From Pseudomonas oryzihabitans (lineage in GTDB: Bacteria; Pseudomonadota; Gammaproteobacteria; Pseudomonadales; Pseudomonadaceae), in NCBI RefSeq assembly GCF_006384975.1, contig NZ_CP021645.1, positions 434,001 through 498,000 on the forward strand: DNA of 64,000 bases, in the 5' to 3' direction. Positions 1 through 7,710 of the stretch are shown piece after piece (position 1 is the stretch's first letter; every line of letters begins with the position of its first letter). Under the pieces are notes generated by a model. It searched no databases, was not told the DNA's origin, and worked only from the letters and a program-made list of their open reading frames with translations. The position numbers and the translations under genes were made by a program.

Positions 1-2
1 CC

Positions 3-1697
3 ATCGATCCGCCCGCCGCCCGCGAGTTGTTCATCCGCGAGGGCCTGGTGCGCGGCGAGATTAACAGCCGCGCCAAGTGCCTGGCGGCCAATCGCGCTCT
101 GTTGGAGCGGCTGGACGAGCTGGAGGCCAAGGCGCGTCGGCGCGACATCCTCGCCGACGAGGAAACGCTGTTCGACTACTACGCCGCGCGCTTGCCGGCG
201 GACGTCTACCAGACCGCCACCTTCGACAGCTGGTACCGCCGCGAAAGCGCCAAGCAGCCGGATCTGCTGATCATGCGCGAGGAAGACGTCCTCGCCCGTG
301 AGGCCAGCGAGGTCACCGCCGCCCAGTATCCGGATACCCTGCGCCTGGGCGAGCTGACGCTACCGCTGTCCTACGAATTCGACCCGACCCATCCGCGCGA
401 TGGCGTCACCCTGCGCGTGCCGGCGCCCTTGTTGCCGCAGCTGCCGCCGCAGCGGCTGGACTGGCTGGTGCCGGGCCTGCTCTATGACCGCTGCGTGGCC
501 CTGGTACGCAACCTGCCCAAGGCGCTACGCAAGAACTTCGTGCCGGTGCCGGATTTCGTCCGCGCGGCGTTGGACAAGATCCCCTTCGGCGAGGGCTCGC
601 TGCACGAGGCTCTGGGGCGCGAGCTACAACGCATGACCGGCGCGCGCATCCCGGACGAGGCCTGGCCGGAAGCCGAGGCGGGTCTCGACCGCCACCTGCG
701 CATGAATCTGGAAGTCGTGGATGCCCAGGGCAAGCCCCTGGGCGAGGGCCGCGATCTGGCCGAGGTGACGGCGCGTTTCGCCGAGGAAAGCCAGGCGGCG
801 CTGGCCCTGCCGACGCAGAAACGCCAGGAGCAGCGCCCGGTGGAGGCCAAGGCCTTCGCCGAGGTGGCGGCCAAGACCCAGCAGCAGGTGGCAGGGCTGT
901 CGATGACGGTCTATCCGGCGTTGGTGGACGAGCAGGGCACGGTACGCGAGGGGCGCTTCGCCACCCAGGCCGAGGCGGCCTACCAGCACCGGCGGGCGCT
1001 GCAACGGTTGTTGTTGCAGCAACTGGCGGAGCAAGCCAAGTTCCTGCGCGGCAAGCTGCCCGGCCTCACCGAGTTGGGCCTGCTGCACCGCGAGCTGGGC
1101 CGACCTGAAGCCCTGGTGGAAGATATCCTGCTGGCCAGCCTGGACGCCGCCATCCTCGCCGATGAAGCCGAGCTGCCGCGGGATGGCGCTGGCCTGGCTT
1201 CCCTGGCCGAGCGGCGCAAGGCTGGTTGGACCGAGCAGGCCGAGCGCCTGGCGCGGTTGACCCTGGAGATCCTCAAGCTCTGGCATGGCCTGCAGAAGAA
1301 GTTCAAGGGCCGCATCGACCTGGCCCAGGCGGTGGCCCTGAACGACATCAAGGCGCAGCTGGCCAGCCTGGTCTATCCGGGCTTCGTCCGAGCTACGCCG
1401 CTGGAGTGGCTCAAGGAGTATCCGCGTTACCTCAAGGCCATCGAGCAACGCTTCGACAAGCTCGGCGGCCAGGTGCAGCGTGACCGCGTCTGGAGCGGCG
1501 AACTGGCGGGGCTCTGGGAACAGTACCGCGCCCGCGCCGCCAAGCATGGCCAGGAGGGCAAGCGCGACGCCAACCTGGAACTCTATCGCTGGATGCTGGA
1601 GGAATACCGGGTTTCGCTCTGGGCCCAGCAGCTGGGTACGCGGATGCCGGTCTCGGACAAGCGCCTGAACAAGCAGTGGAGCCAGGTGGAGGCCTGA
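3..1697 (+). CDS. hrpA: ATP-dependent RNA helicase HrpA, C-terminal part (5' end outside window)
   Basis: The open frame enters from the left edge and gives 564 residues with no helicase motifs, because the DEAH core lies upstream of the window. What remains matches the long C-terminal region of HrpA (DUF3418 type). Landmarks are LFIREGLVRGE near the start, YDRCVALVRNLPKALRKNF in the middle, and PEYPRYLKA-like and YRWMLEEYRVSLWAQ segments at the end. HrpA is a DEAH-box helicase that in E. coli acts on mRNA processing and on stalled translation complexes. Length fits the roughly 1300-residue family if about 740 residues lie outside. The stop is TGA at 1695-1697. Family assignment is by recognition; absence of the core is due only to the window edge. 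Confidence 0.9.
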   Translation: MDPPAARELFIREGLVRGEINSRAKCLAANRALLERLDELEAKARRRDILADEETLFDYYAARLPADVYQTATFDSWYRRESAKQPDLLIMREEDVLAREASEVTAAQYPDTLRLGELTLPLSYEFDPTHPRDGVTLRVPAPLLPQLPPQRLDWLVPGLLYDRCVALVRNLPKALRKNFVPVPDFVRAALDKIPFGEGSLHEALGRELQRMTGARIPDEAWPEAEAGLDRHLRMNLEVVDAQGKPLGEGRDLAEVTARFAEESQAALALPTQKRQEQRPVEAKAFAEVAAKTQQQVAGLSMTVYPALVDEQGTVREGRFATQAEAAYQHRRALQRLLLQQLAEQAKFLRGKLPGLTELGLLHRELGRPEALVEDILLASLDAAILADEAELPRDGAGLASLAERRKAGWTEQAERLARLTLEILKLWHGLQKKFKGRIDLAQAVALNDIKAQLASLVYPGFVRATPLEWLKEYPRYLKAIEQRFDKLGGQVQRDRVWSGELAGLWEQYRARAAKHGQEGKRDANLELYRWMLEEYRVSLWAQQLGTRMPVSDKRLNKQWSQVEA

Positions 1698-1755
1698 CCA
1701 GGGTCATCCATCGGAAGCGGCGCCGACCTGGGACGACCCCTGGCATAGTGAGGCC

Positions 1756-2478
1756 ATGACCCAGGCCAGTTTTCGCTTCCATGGTGCCCTCGAACGCTTC
1801 CTGGCCCCGGCCCATCGCGGCCGGGCGATCTGGGTCGAGTGCGCGGCGGTGGCGAGCGCCAAGCATCAGATCGAGGCGCTCGGCGTGCCCCATACCGAAG
1901 TGGGGCTGCTGCTGATCAATGACCAGAGCGCCGCGCTCAGGCAACGCCTGGCTGATGGCGACCAGGTAGTCGTGCATCCAGCCCGGGCGGCTGAGGGGGA
2001 AATCCAGGGTGGGCAGCAGCCGGCAGGGCGTCCGCGCTTCGTCGCCGATGCTCATCTGGGCGCCCTGGCGCGGCGGCTGCGCATGGCCGGTTTCGACACT
2101 CTCTACGACAACGCCTACGCCGATCCCGCCCTGGCCGAACTGGCCAATCGCGAAGAACGCATCCTGCTCACCCGGGACCGGGAGCTACTCAAGCGGCGCA
2201 ATGTACTCCTGGGCTGTTACGTCCATGCCTTGCAGCCCGAGGCGCAACTGCGCGAACTCTATGAACGCCTGGCCTTGCGGGCCTGGGCGGCGCCGTTTTC
2301 CCGTTGCCTGGCCTGCAATTCGGGGCTTCAGGCAGTAGATCTTGCGCAGTTCAGCGAGCGGGTACCACCGCGCGTGCGGGAGCGTCATCGGCATTTTCTC
2401 TACTGCCCCCAGTGCGACAAGGTGTTCTGGGAGGGGAGCCATTGGCAGGCCATGCGCCAACGGCTGACGCTGGTCTAG
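1756..2478 (+). CDS. Mut7-C RNase-domain protein with N-terminal ubiquitin-like domain
   Basis: 240 residues in two parts. Residues about 5-80 resemble the beta-grasp Mut7-C ubiquitin-like domain. Residues about 94-235 are the Mut7-C PIN-like nuclease domain, starting RFVADAHLGALARRLR, with an acidic LLTRDRELL motif. A four-cysteine zinc ribbon is visible: Cys184/Cys187 (CLAC) and Cys227/Cys230 (CPQC). A role in RNA cleavage is inferred from eukaryotic Mut-7 homology; the bacterial proteins are largely uncharacterised. The gene lies 58 bp after hrpA on the same strand and may be cotranscribed. Its stop codon overlaps the stop of the convergent DUF1206 gene inside a shared CTAG at 2475-2478. 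Confidence 0.85.
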   Translation: MTQASFRFHGALERFLAPAHRGRAIWVECAAVASAKHQIEALGVPHTEVGLLLINDQSAALRQRLADGDQVVVHPARAAEGEIQGGQQPAGRPRFVADAHLGALARRLRMAGFDTLYDNAYADPALAELANREERILLTRDRELLKRRNVLLGCYVHALQPEAQLRELYERLALRAWAAPFSRCLACNSGLQAVDLAQFSERVPPRVRERHRHFLYCPQCDKVFWEGSHWQAMRQRLTLV

Positions 2479-3308
2479 CGCGGCAGCACCTGGCGTAGCG
2501 ACCCGCCGACGTCCGGCAGGTCCATCTCGATGCGCCGCCAGTAGGCTTCGGCGAAGCTGTAGAGGGCGAAGGCGATCAGGCCGAGGCCGACCACCGACAG
2601 GATGAGGGTGCCGAAGGGCAGGTTCTGCAGGCCGTTCAGCGCATCCTTCATGCCTGGGGGATGCAGCGCCTGGTAGCGCGAGCCACTGATCATCAGCAAC
2701 ACGGCGATCTCGACGAAGGCCACGCCACGGGCGACCAGACCGAAACGGCCAATGGGGCGAATCAGGCGAAGCTGTTCGGGACTGGCTTCGAGATAACGCT
2801 CGAAGCTGGCTTTCCAGCCCTTCACGAAATGCGCCAGGCCCACGCCCAGGGGGATGAGCGCGGCGACGTACACCAGCAGGTTGGAATAGCGCCAGCTGAG
2901 CAGCAGTTGCAGGAAGTCGTTGGTGTTGCCGCCCGAGCCGCCGCTCTGGCGCAGGCCGCTGACCAGCAGGCCGAGGGCGAAGAAGGCGAGGGCGCCATAG
3001 GTGATACCGCCCACCAGCAGGCCGGCGCGAATCACCAGGCCCTTGGGCTTGCGACCGTGGTCGTCGACGTCGCGTAGCGCCTGCAGGATGCGCCAGGCGG
3101 CGAAGGCCACCAGGCCCACCACCACCAGGCCGACCAGGAAATGGCCGAAGGGTTGGGTGAGCAGGGCTTCCAAGCTGTCGTGGCTGTCCGCCGGCTGACC
3201 GGAGCCCCGGGCGGCGAGCAGGGCGAGCACCCCGATGATCAGGTAGACGAGGCCACGGGCGGCGTAGCCGCTACGGGCGAGCAGGGTGAGTCCGGTACGG
3301 GTGCGCAT
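2475..3308 (-). CDS. DUF1206 integral membrane protein
   Basis: 277 residues, very hydrophobic, with about six membrane helices in three similar pairs. A conserved ARSGYAARGLVYLIIG signature at residues 11-26 recurs in weaker form further on (RFGLVARGVAFVEIAVL). This tandem helix-pair layout is the DUF1206 pattern. No catalytic residues or cofactor motifs are seen and the function is unknown. The gene is probably monocistronic: it converges on the Mut7-C gene with a 4-bp overlap, and upstream lies a divergent Gre-like gene. The ATG at 3308 starts directly at the first hydrophobic segment, so no longer start is needed. Confidence 0.8.
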   Translation of the reverse strand: MRTRTGLTLLARSGYAARGLVYLIIGVLALLAARGSGQPADSHDSLEALLTQPFGHFLVGLVVVGLVAFAAWRILQALRDVDDHGRKPKGLVIRAGLLVGGITYGALAFFALGLLVSGLRQSGGSGGNTNDFLQLLLSWRYSNLLVYVAALIPLGVGLAHFVKGWKASFERYLEASPEQLRLIRPIGRFGLVARGVAFVEIAVLLMISGSRYQALHPPGMKDALNGLQNLPFGTLILSVVGLGLIAFALYSFAEAYWRRIEMDLPDVGGSLRQVLPR

Positions 3309-3449
3309 CTGTTTGATCCTGTTACATCTTGCCTTCTACTGACCGGTGGCTCGCGCACGGGTTCTGGCCAGCGGACGGACGCTTCGCCCAGGCTGGCGGG
3401 GCGAAGAGTTTAGCCTTAGGCTCGCACCCTTTGCCCCGGCGATGGCTTC
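3309..3449. promoter_or_regulatory. Divergent intergenic region, presumed promoters
   Basis: 141 bp between the start codons of the DUF1206 gene (leftward) and the Gre-like gene (rightward). Both genes must be transcribed from here, but I cannot point to a convincing -35/-10 pair or operator by eye. The assignment rests only on gene orientation. Confidence 0.4.
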
Positions 3450-3923
3450 ATGGACAAAGCACGACTGCTCACCCTCATCCTTCAGGCCCTGGAACAGGAC
3501 CGCGACGTGCTTCGCCAGCAACTGGCGGCCAGCCACGAGGCGGCCACCCACAGCGAAAGCAAGGCCGAGAACAAATACGATACCCGTGGCCTGGAAGCCG
3601 CCTATCTGGCCGACGGCCAGCGCCGCCGCTTGCACGAGATCGAGCTGGCCCTGGCGGCCTACCGGGCGTTGACGCCAGTCGCGATGGACGACGGCATCCG
3701 CGTCGGCGCCCTCATCGAATTGGCCACGCCAACGGGTAGTCGCTGGCTGTTCCTCGGGCCGGATGGCGCAGGCCTCCGGGTGAGGTTCGAAGAGCAGGAG
3801 GTCTTGGTGATCTCGCCGCGGGCACCGCTTGGTCAGGCCCTGCTGGGCCGGGACGAGGGTGATGAGGTCGAGGTCAAGGTAGAGGGCAAGGTACATCGCC
3901 AGGAAATTGTGGCGGTGTATTGA
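3450..3923 (+). CDS. GreA/GreB-family transcription elongation factor
   Basis: 157 residues. Residues 1-75 are charged and predicted coiled coil, matching the hairpin that Gre factors insert into the RNA polymerase secondary channel. The turn contains acidic residues (ESKAENKYDTRGLEAAYL), where GreA and GreB carry the catalytic acidic pair. Residues 80-157 form the FKBP-like Gre C-terminal domain ending EVEVKVEGKVHRQEIVAV. It is clearly divergent from canonical GreA/GreB and resembles the third Gre-like paralogue common in Pseudomonas. It may stimulate transcript cleavage or compete for the secondary channel; that role is inferred. It is followed by a repeat-rich gap, so it is probably monocistronic. 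Confidence 0.78.
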   Translation: MDKARLLTLILQALEQDRDVLRQQLAASHEAATHSESKAENKYDTRGLEAAYLADGQRRRLHEIELALAAYRALTPVAMDDGIRVGALIELATPTGSRWLFLGPDGAGLRVRFEEQEVLVISPRAPLGQALLGRDEGDEVEVKVEGKVHRQEIVAVY

Positions 3924-3939
3924 CCCTCCAGGGTCCGTC

Positions 3940-4032
3940 GTAGGTTGGGTCGAGCGTAGCGAAGCCCAACCTCGTCCAAGATCGAACACCCTTGTTGGGC
4001 TTCGACGGTGGAGCCGTCTCAACCCAACCTAC
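3940..4032. repeat. Inverted-repeat intergenic element, copy 1 (GTAGGTTGGG type)
   Basis: The unit opens GTAGGTTGGG and closes with its complement, CCCAACCTAC. Inside are GCGAAGCCCAAC and its near complement GTTGGGCTTCG, so the whole unit can fold into a long hairpin. Elements opening GTAGGTTGGG(TT)GAGC are widespread in intergenic regions of Pseudomonas and other proteobacteria. Copy 2 starts 12 bp downstream. Confidence 0.8.
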
Positions 4033-4043
4033 CCGACGACACC

Positions 4044-4135
4044 GTAGGTTGGGTTGAGCGCAGCGAAGCCCAACATTGCCCAACATTGAGCACCCTTGTT
4101 GGGCTTCGCCGATGAAGCCGTCTTAGCCCAACCCA
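4044..4135. repeat. Inverted-repeat intergenic element, copy 2
   Basis: A second copy in the same orientation, starting GTAGGTTGGGTTGAGCG and sharing GCGAAGCCCAAC, CACCCTTGTTGGGCTTCG and AGCCGTCT with copy 1. The right end (AGCCCAACCCA) has drifted from the perfect closing arm of copy 1. Both copies lie between the convergent Gre-like and lipoprotein genes and could form strong hairpins in either transcript. Confidence 0.78.
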
Positions 4136-4177
4136 AGCGCCATCGCGGTCGTAACCCTGATCAGGGCGATAGAGTCT

Positions 4178-4465
4178 TCAAGTCTCCACTCCCTCCACCG
4201 ACTTGCCGACCCTGCCCGGTGGCGCTTCTTCCTTCTCCTGCTTCGGCCCATGCTGATCCAACCAGGCGCGGCCCTGCTTCTGGGCTTCGTCGACCTTCTT
4301 GTTGAGTTCGTCGAGGGTGCCGCCCAGGGTTTCCCGGGCCTGTTCCCGGGCGGCCTGTTCCACCTTGGTGGCGAAGCTGTCCGCGGCTTTCTCGGCGCTG
4401 TCACAGCCGCCGAGACCGAGGAGCAGGAGGATGCTGGCGAGGCCGAGGGTGGTCTTGAACATCAT
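4178..4465 (-). CDS. Small lipoprotein, function unknown
   Basis: 95 residues. A type II signal peptide is clear: MMFKTTLGLASILLLLGLGG followed by Cys21 in a LGGC lipobox. The mature part (residues 22-95) is short, highly charged, and probably helical or coiled coil (AEKAADSFATKVEQAAREQ, LDELNKKVDEAQKQ), so it is probably tethered to a membrane facing the periplasm. A GGGAG ribosome site lies 5-8 nt before the start. The gene follows the TerC gene by 16 bp on the same strand and is likely cotranscribed. No family function is recognised. Confidence 0.75.
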   Translation of the reverse strand: MMFKTTLGLASILLLLGLGGCDSAEKAADSFATKVEQAAREQARETLGGTLDELNKKVDEAQKQGRAWLDQHGPKQEKEEAPPGRVGKSVEGVET

Positions 4466-4481
4466 GATCTTCTCCCTTTGC

Positions 4482-5507
4482 TCACGAAGGTTTCTTCAGC
4501 GAGTCGTGCGCGGCATGACCCGCAGAGGCGTTCTTGGCCTCGCCACGGGTCTTGTACAGCGACACCAGCACGCCACCGGCCAGCAGGCCCAGGGTCACGC
4601 TCAGGGAAATCGCCGGCGGGATCTTGCCGATGATGCCCACTAGGAAGATCTTGCAGCCTATGAACACCAGGACCAGCGCCAGGGCGTACTTGAGGTAGGC
4701 GAAGCGATGGATCATCGCGGCCAGGGCGAAGTACAGGGCGCGTAGGCCGAGGATGGCGAAGACGTTCGAGGTGTAGACGATGAACGGGTCCTGGGTGATG
4801 GCGAAGATGGCCGGCACGCTGTCCACGGCGAACACCAGGTCGGCGCACTCGATCACGATCAGCGCGAGGAACATCGGCGTCACCCAGAGCACCGTCTTGC
4901 CACTGGCATCGGGCTTGCGCACGAAGAAATGCTCGTTGTGCATCTCGTCGGTGACGCGCAGTTTCTTGCGCAGGAATTTGATGAAGACGTTGTCGTCGAG
5001 GTTGGGCTCTTCATCCACCTTGGCGAACAGCATCTTGACCCCGGTGATCACCAGGAAGGCGCCGAAGATATAGAGGATCCAGTCGAACTGGTGGATGAGT
5101 GCCGCGCCCAGGCCGATCATGATGGCGCGCAGCACGATCACCCCGAGGATGCCCCAGAACAGCACCCGGTGCTGGTATTCGCGGGGGATGGCGAAGAAGC
5201 CGAAAATCACCGCCATCAGGAAGACGTTGTCCATGGACAGCGACTTCTCGATGAGAAAGCCGGTGACGTAGTCGAGACTGGCGTCGGCGCCCTTGAGCTG
5301 CCAGACGAAGAGGGCGAACAGCAGCCCCGCACTGATGTAGCCAGCGGAGAGCAGCAGGCTCTCCTTCACCTCGATGGGTTTGTTCTCCTTGTGGAGCACA
5401 CCCAGGTCGAAGGCCAGCAGGGCGATGACGACGGCGAAGAAGGTGAGCCACATCCAGGTGGCGGTGCCGAGGAAGTCGGCGAAGAAAAATGCATGCAGGG
5501 CGTTCAT
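4482..5507 (-). CDS. TerC-family integral membrane protein (Alx/YkoY-like)
   Basis: 341 residues with about eight or nine membrane helices. It carries the TerC signatures: a conserved ESLLLSAGYI region, SLSMDNVFLMAVIFGFF (residues about 89-105) and DLVFAVDSVPAIFAIT (about 220-235). The intramembrane Asp residues are thought to handle metal ions. Relatives such as Alx act in manganese efflux or metalation of exported enzymes. I chose ATG at 5507 because AAGGAGG sits 6-12 nt upstream; the longer frame from 5525 would start inside that ribosome site. The lipoprotein gene follows by 16 bp. No yybP-ykoY manganese riboswitch motif was recognisable in the upstream 140 bp. Confidence 0.88.
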   Translation of the reverse strand: MNALHAFFFADFLGTATWMWLTFFAVVIALLAFDLGVLHKENKPIEVKESLLLSAGYISAGLLFALFVWQLKGADASLDYVTGFLIEKSLSMDNVFLMAVIFGFFAIPREYQHRVLFWGILGVIVLRAIMIGLGAALIHQFDWILYIFGAFLVITGVKMLFAKVDEEPNLDDNVFIKFLRKKLRVTDEMHNEHFFVRKPDASGKTVLWVTPMFLALIVIECADLVFAVDSVPAIFAITQDPFIVYTSNVFAILGLRALYFALAAMIHRFAYLKYALALVLVFIGCKIFLVGIIGKIPPAISLSVTLGLLAGGVLVSLYKTRGEAKNASAGHAAHDSLKKPS

Positions 5508-5650
5508 GAGCCCCTCCTTAGTCAAGTTTCAAGACTATGACTCGACATGGCGGCTTAAGCCGTCAGAGGGGCCCGGGTCACCCAGACAGGATTTAGAACT
5601 GACGCACATTCGGCAAGGACTGCATCTTTACAAAATGCAACCGCTCTAGC

Positions 5651-6082
5651 TCAGGCCTCTCGGGAGGAGTGGTGGCCGGTGATCAGCCAGCGACCGTCGA
5701 TCTGCTCGAAGGTGAAGAGAAAGCGGGCGGGGACGCTGACGACGGCGTCGCCCTCGTGGTAATGGAAGACATAGAGACCACCGACCACCACGGTACTGAG
5801 CTTGCTGCTGACCCTTTTCTTGAAGATCTGCACGTCGCACACCAGGCCTTCGTTGGCGAGGAAGTTGCGGAAGTATTCGCGGCGGCTGTCTTGGCAATCC
5901 CGCACTTCGTTGGACAGGGTCGGCACCAGGATGGCATCCGGCGCATAGAGAGCGAGGATGGCCTCCACATCACGGGTGGCGACGGTCGCGGCCCAGGTAT
6001 GTAGGGCAGCCTTGGCGCCGGCCAGGCAGGCGATCTCTTCATTGGAGCGGGCGGGCGCCGGGGCGGGAATAGCGTCTGACAT
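5651..6082 (-). CDS. SnoaL/NTF2-like protein (SgcJ/EcaC-type)
   Basis: 143 residues forming one alpha+beta cone (NTF2-like) domain from about residue 25. Typical landmarks are TWAATVATRDVEAILALYAPDA, then DSRREYFRNFL, YVFHYHEG and the closing RFLFTFEQIDGRWLITGHHSS. Such domains bind small ligands or act as association domains; no catalytic role can be assigned. There is no signal peptide. The start codon is only 12 bp from the edge of a 43-bp perfect palindrome (6095-6137), so its promoter or leader must include that element. It is probably a single-gene unit. Confidence 0.75.
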   Translation of the reverse strand: MSDAIPAPAPARSNEEIACLAGAKAALHTWAATVATRDVEAILALYAPDAILVPTLSNEVRDCQDSRREYFRNFLANEGLVCDVQIFKKRVSSKLSTVVVGGLYVFHYHEGDAVVSVPARFLFTFEQIDGRWLITGHHSSREA

Positions 6083-6094
6083 ACGATGATCCTC

Positions 6095-6137
6095 AAACGA
6101 TGCTGAATTGTTATATTATAACAATTCAGCATCGTTT
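6095..6137. promoter_or_regulatory. 43-bp perfect palindrome upstream of the NTF2-like gene
   Basis: Two 21-nt arms, AAACGATGCTGAATTGTTAT plus A and its exact complement, flank a single central T at 6116. The sequence is AT-rich against a GC-rich background and contains TATAAC/TATATT hexamers on both strands. It ends 12 bp before the NTF2 gene start codon. A large operator overlapping the promoter is the likeliest reading. An intrinsic terminator is less likely because no U-run follows on either strand. Confidence 0.6.
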
Positions 6138-6207
6138 GGTTCTTGGCAATCACCGCTTGATAGGGTCTAGTTGCAGTGGGAGCGGCAGCCCGGAAATATT
6201 CAGCGGA

Positions 6208-6519
6208 TCAGCGATTTTCCACCTTGGACCGCAGCGGGATTTCCTCGCGGGAATCGGTCTGGGTCTCGGGCTGGCCCACCATCTCCTCATAGACCGCCGG
6301 CTGGGCGATGAACAGGCGGACGTCCTTGACGTCGTCGAGGATGCGGCGCGCTTCTTCCACCGAGGCCACATGCAGGGTCGCGCCCTTGTCGTCGGCGACC
6401 GGAACCGAGGTGCCCTCCACCAGCGCATGGATGACGTAGGAGCCACCCTCCATGGAGACCAGGTTGACTTCCTGTACCGCGCCGGCCTTGACCTGCTGAT
6501 TCAGCTCTTTGACATTCAT
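6208..6519 (-). CDS. DUF6482 family protein
   Basis: 103 residues, soluble, opening MNVKELNQQVKAGAVQEV. Recognisable segments are VNLVSMEGGSYVIHALVEG and the VASVEEARRILDDV helix, as in the small DUF6482 proteins common in Pseudomonas. No catalytic or ligand motif is visible and the function is unknown. The C-terminal 25 residues are polar and probably disordered. A GAGGTGTC ribosome site lies before the ATG at 6519. The neighbouring LysR gene ends 91 bp upstream on the same strand, so cotranscription is uncertain. Confidence 0.72.
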   Translation of the reverse strand: MNVKELNQQVKAGAVQEVNLVSMEGGSYVIHALVEGTSVPVADDKGATLHVASVEEARRILDDVKDVRLFIAQPAVYEEMVGQPETQTDSREEIPLRSKVENR

Positions 6520-6609
6520 CGAGACACCTCGGTTATCACGCTAACGAACCCTGCGCAGTGGCTAGGGGTGGATATGGATTCGAGGTGGGAGCGGTGCCGG
6601 GAGTTCCGG

Positions 6610-7512
6610 TCATTGCCATTGCCGCACGGCTTCCTGCAGGGTGGCGCGGATCTCCGCGGCAAAGGCCAGGGTGAGGGTGCCGGCTGGGCGGTGATCGGCC
6701 AGCAGCAGATAGCTGGTGAAGCGGATCGCCGGCTGGAAGGGGCGCATTTCCAGGCCGGCGTGCAGGTAGTCCAGCGCCACCAGGGGACTGACGATGCTGA
6801 CGCCCAAACCGAGGCCGACCATGGCGCAGATGGTGGCGGCATAGGGTGTCTCCAGATTCAGTCGACGGCGTTCGACCGGTTCCTGGAAATGGCGGTCGAT
6901 GCGCGTGCGGGTGCTGTCGCCCGGCACCAGCGAGATGAATTCCTCGCCGGCCAGGTCGGCCGGTGTCACCTCGCTGAGTTGGCTCAGACGATGTCCGCGC
7001 GGGAAGACGCAGACTCCGGGCACGTCGCTGAGCAACTCCGCCGCCACGCCCGGTAGCTGCTCACCCACATAGGAGGCCAGGCCCAGGTCGCAGAACTGGG
7101 AGGCCGCCCAGTGCGCCACCGTGGGGGAATCGCTGGTGTGGATGGTGATGGCCACCTGCGGGTGCCGCTCGCGAAAGCGTTGTACCACCCGCGGCAGCAA
7201 GGTGAGCGACAACGAAGGCACCGCGGCGAGGCGCAGCCGTCCGGTGCCGCCCTGGGCGATGGCGCGGGCCGAGGCCTGTAGGCTGCCCAGGCCGACGAAG
7301 GCGCGCTCCACGTCGCGGAACAGCGCCGTGCCTTCCTCGGTGGGCAGCAGGCGTCCGGCGATGCGCTCGAACAACCGGAAACCGCAGCTGCGTTCCAATT
7401 GGCCGATGAGTCGGCTGATGTTGGGTTGCGAGGTATGTAGGGCCTCGGCGGCTGCGGTCATGGAGCCAGACAGCATCGTCGCGCGAAAGGCTTCCACCTG
7501 CTTCATGTTCAT
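6610..7512 (-). CDS. LysR-family transcriptional regulator
   Basis: 300 residues. The N-terminal winged helix-turn-helix is clear (MKQVEAFRATMLSGSMTAAA, then TSQPNISRLIGQLE). It is followed by a two-lobed ligand-binding domain from about residue 90 (GRLRLAAVPSLSLTLLPRVV). I chose ATG at 7512 because GGGGTGAG precedes it and the family begins at the helix-turn-helix; an upstream ATG at 7569 would add 19 non-conserved residues. It is divergent from the ABC transporter/lyase operon starting at 7711, the classic layout for a LysR activator of a catabolic operon. The inducer is unknown. Confidence 0.88.
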   Translation of the reverse strand: MNMKQVEAFRATMLSGSMTAAAEALHTSQPNISRLIGQLERSCGFRLFERIAGRLLPTEEGTALFRDVERAFVGLGSLQASARAIAQGGTGRLRLAAVPSLSLTLLPRVVQRFRERHPQVAITIHTSDSPTVAHWAASQFCDLGLASYVGEQLPGVAAELLSDVPGVCVFPRGHRLSQLSEVTPADLAGEEFISLVPGDSTRTRIDRHFQEPVERRRLNLETPYAATICAMVGLGLGVSIVSPLVALDYLHAGLEMRPFQPAIRFTSYLLLADHRPAGTLTLAFAAEIRATLQEAVRQWQ

Positions 7513-7710
7513 CCGCTCACCCCATATCAGATCCGTATGGCTGCCTAGCGTATTGGCATTTGCCAGCATGGCGCCATAAGTCTTACAAAAGACCCAAGGC
7601 GCAATGAACGCCAGCCACAGACGACCCCCCGCTGCACCCTTCGATCTGCCCTCGTAGCCCTGCCGCCGGCCACCGGCCCCGCGGCTGTCACCGCTCTTCT
7701 AGGAGGCAAC
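7513..7710. promoter_or_regulatory. Divergent LysR/ABC-operon intergenic region
   Basis: 198 bp between the LysR start (7512) and the binding-protein start (7711). LysR regulators usually bind such gaps at T-N11-A sites, but I could not pick one site with confidence. A strong ribosome site, TAGGAGG, lies 5-11 nt before the ATG at 7711. Confidence 0.4.

Noticed and set aside
2475..2478. Shared CTAG carrying both stop codons of convergent genes as a special signal
   Set aside because: CTAG contains TAG on both strands, so a 4-bp convergent overlap at this site is an expected coincidence.
5508..5650. yybP-ykoY manganese riboswitch before the TerC gene
   Set aside because: TerC genes often carry this riboswitch, but I could not find its conserved core segments in the right order; only a short GGCTTAAGCC palindrome is present.
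6095..6137. The 43-bp palindrome as an ordinary intrinsic terminator
   Set aside because: Neither strand has a run of T after the stem beyond TTT, and the stem is AT-rich in the middle.
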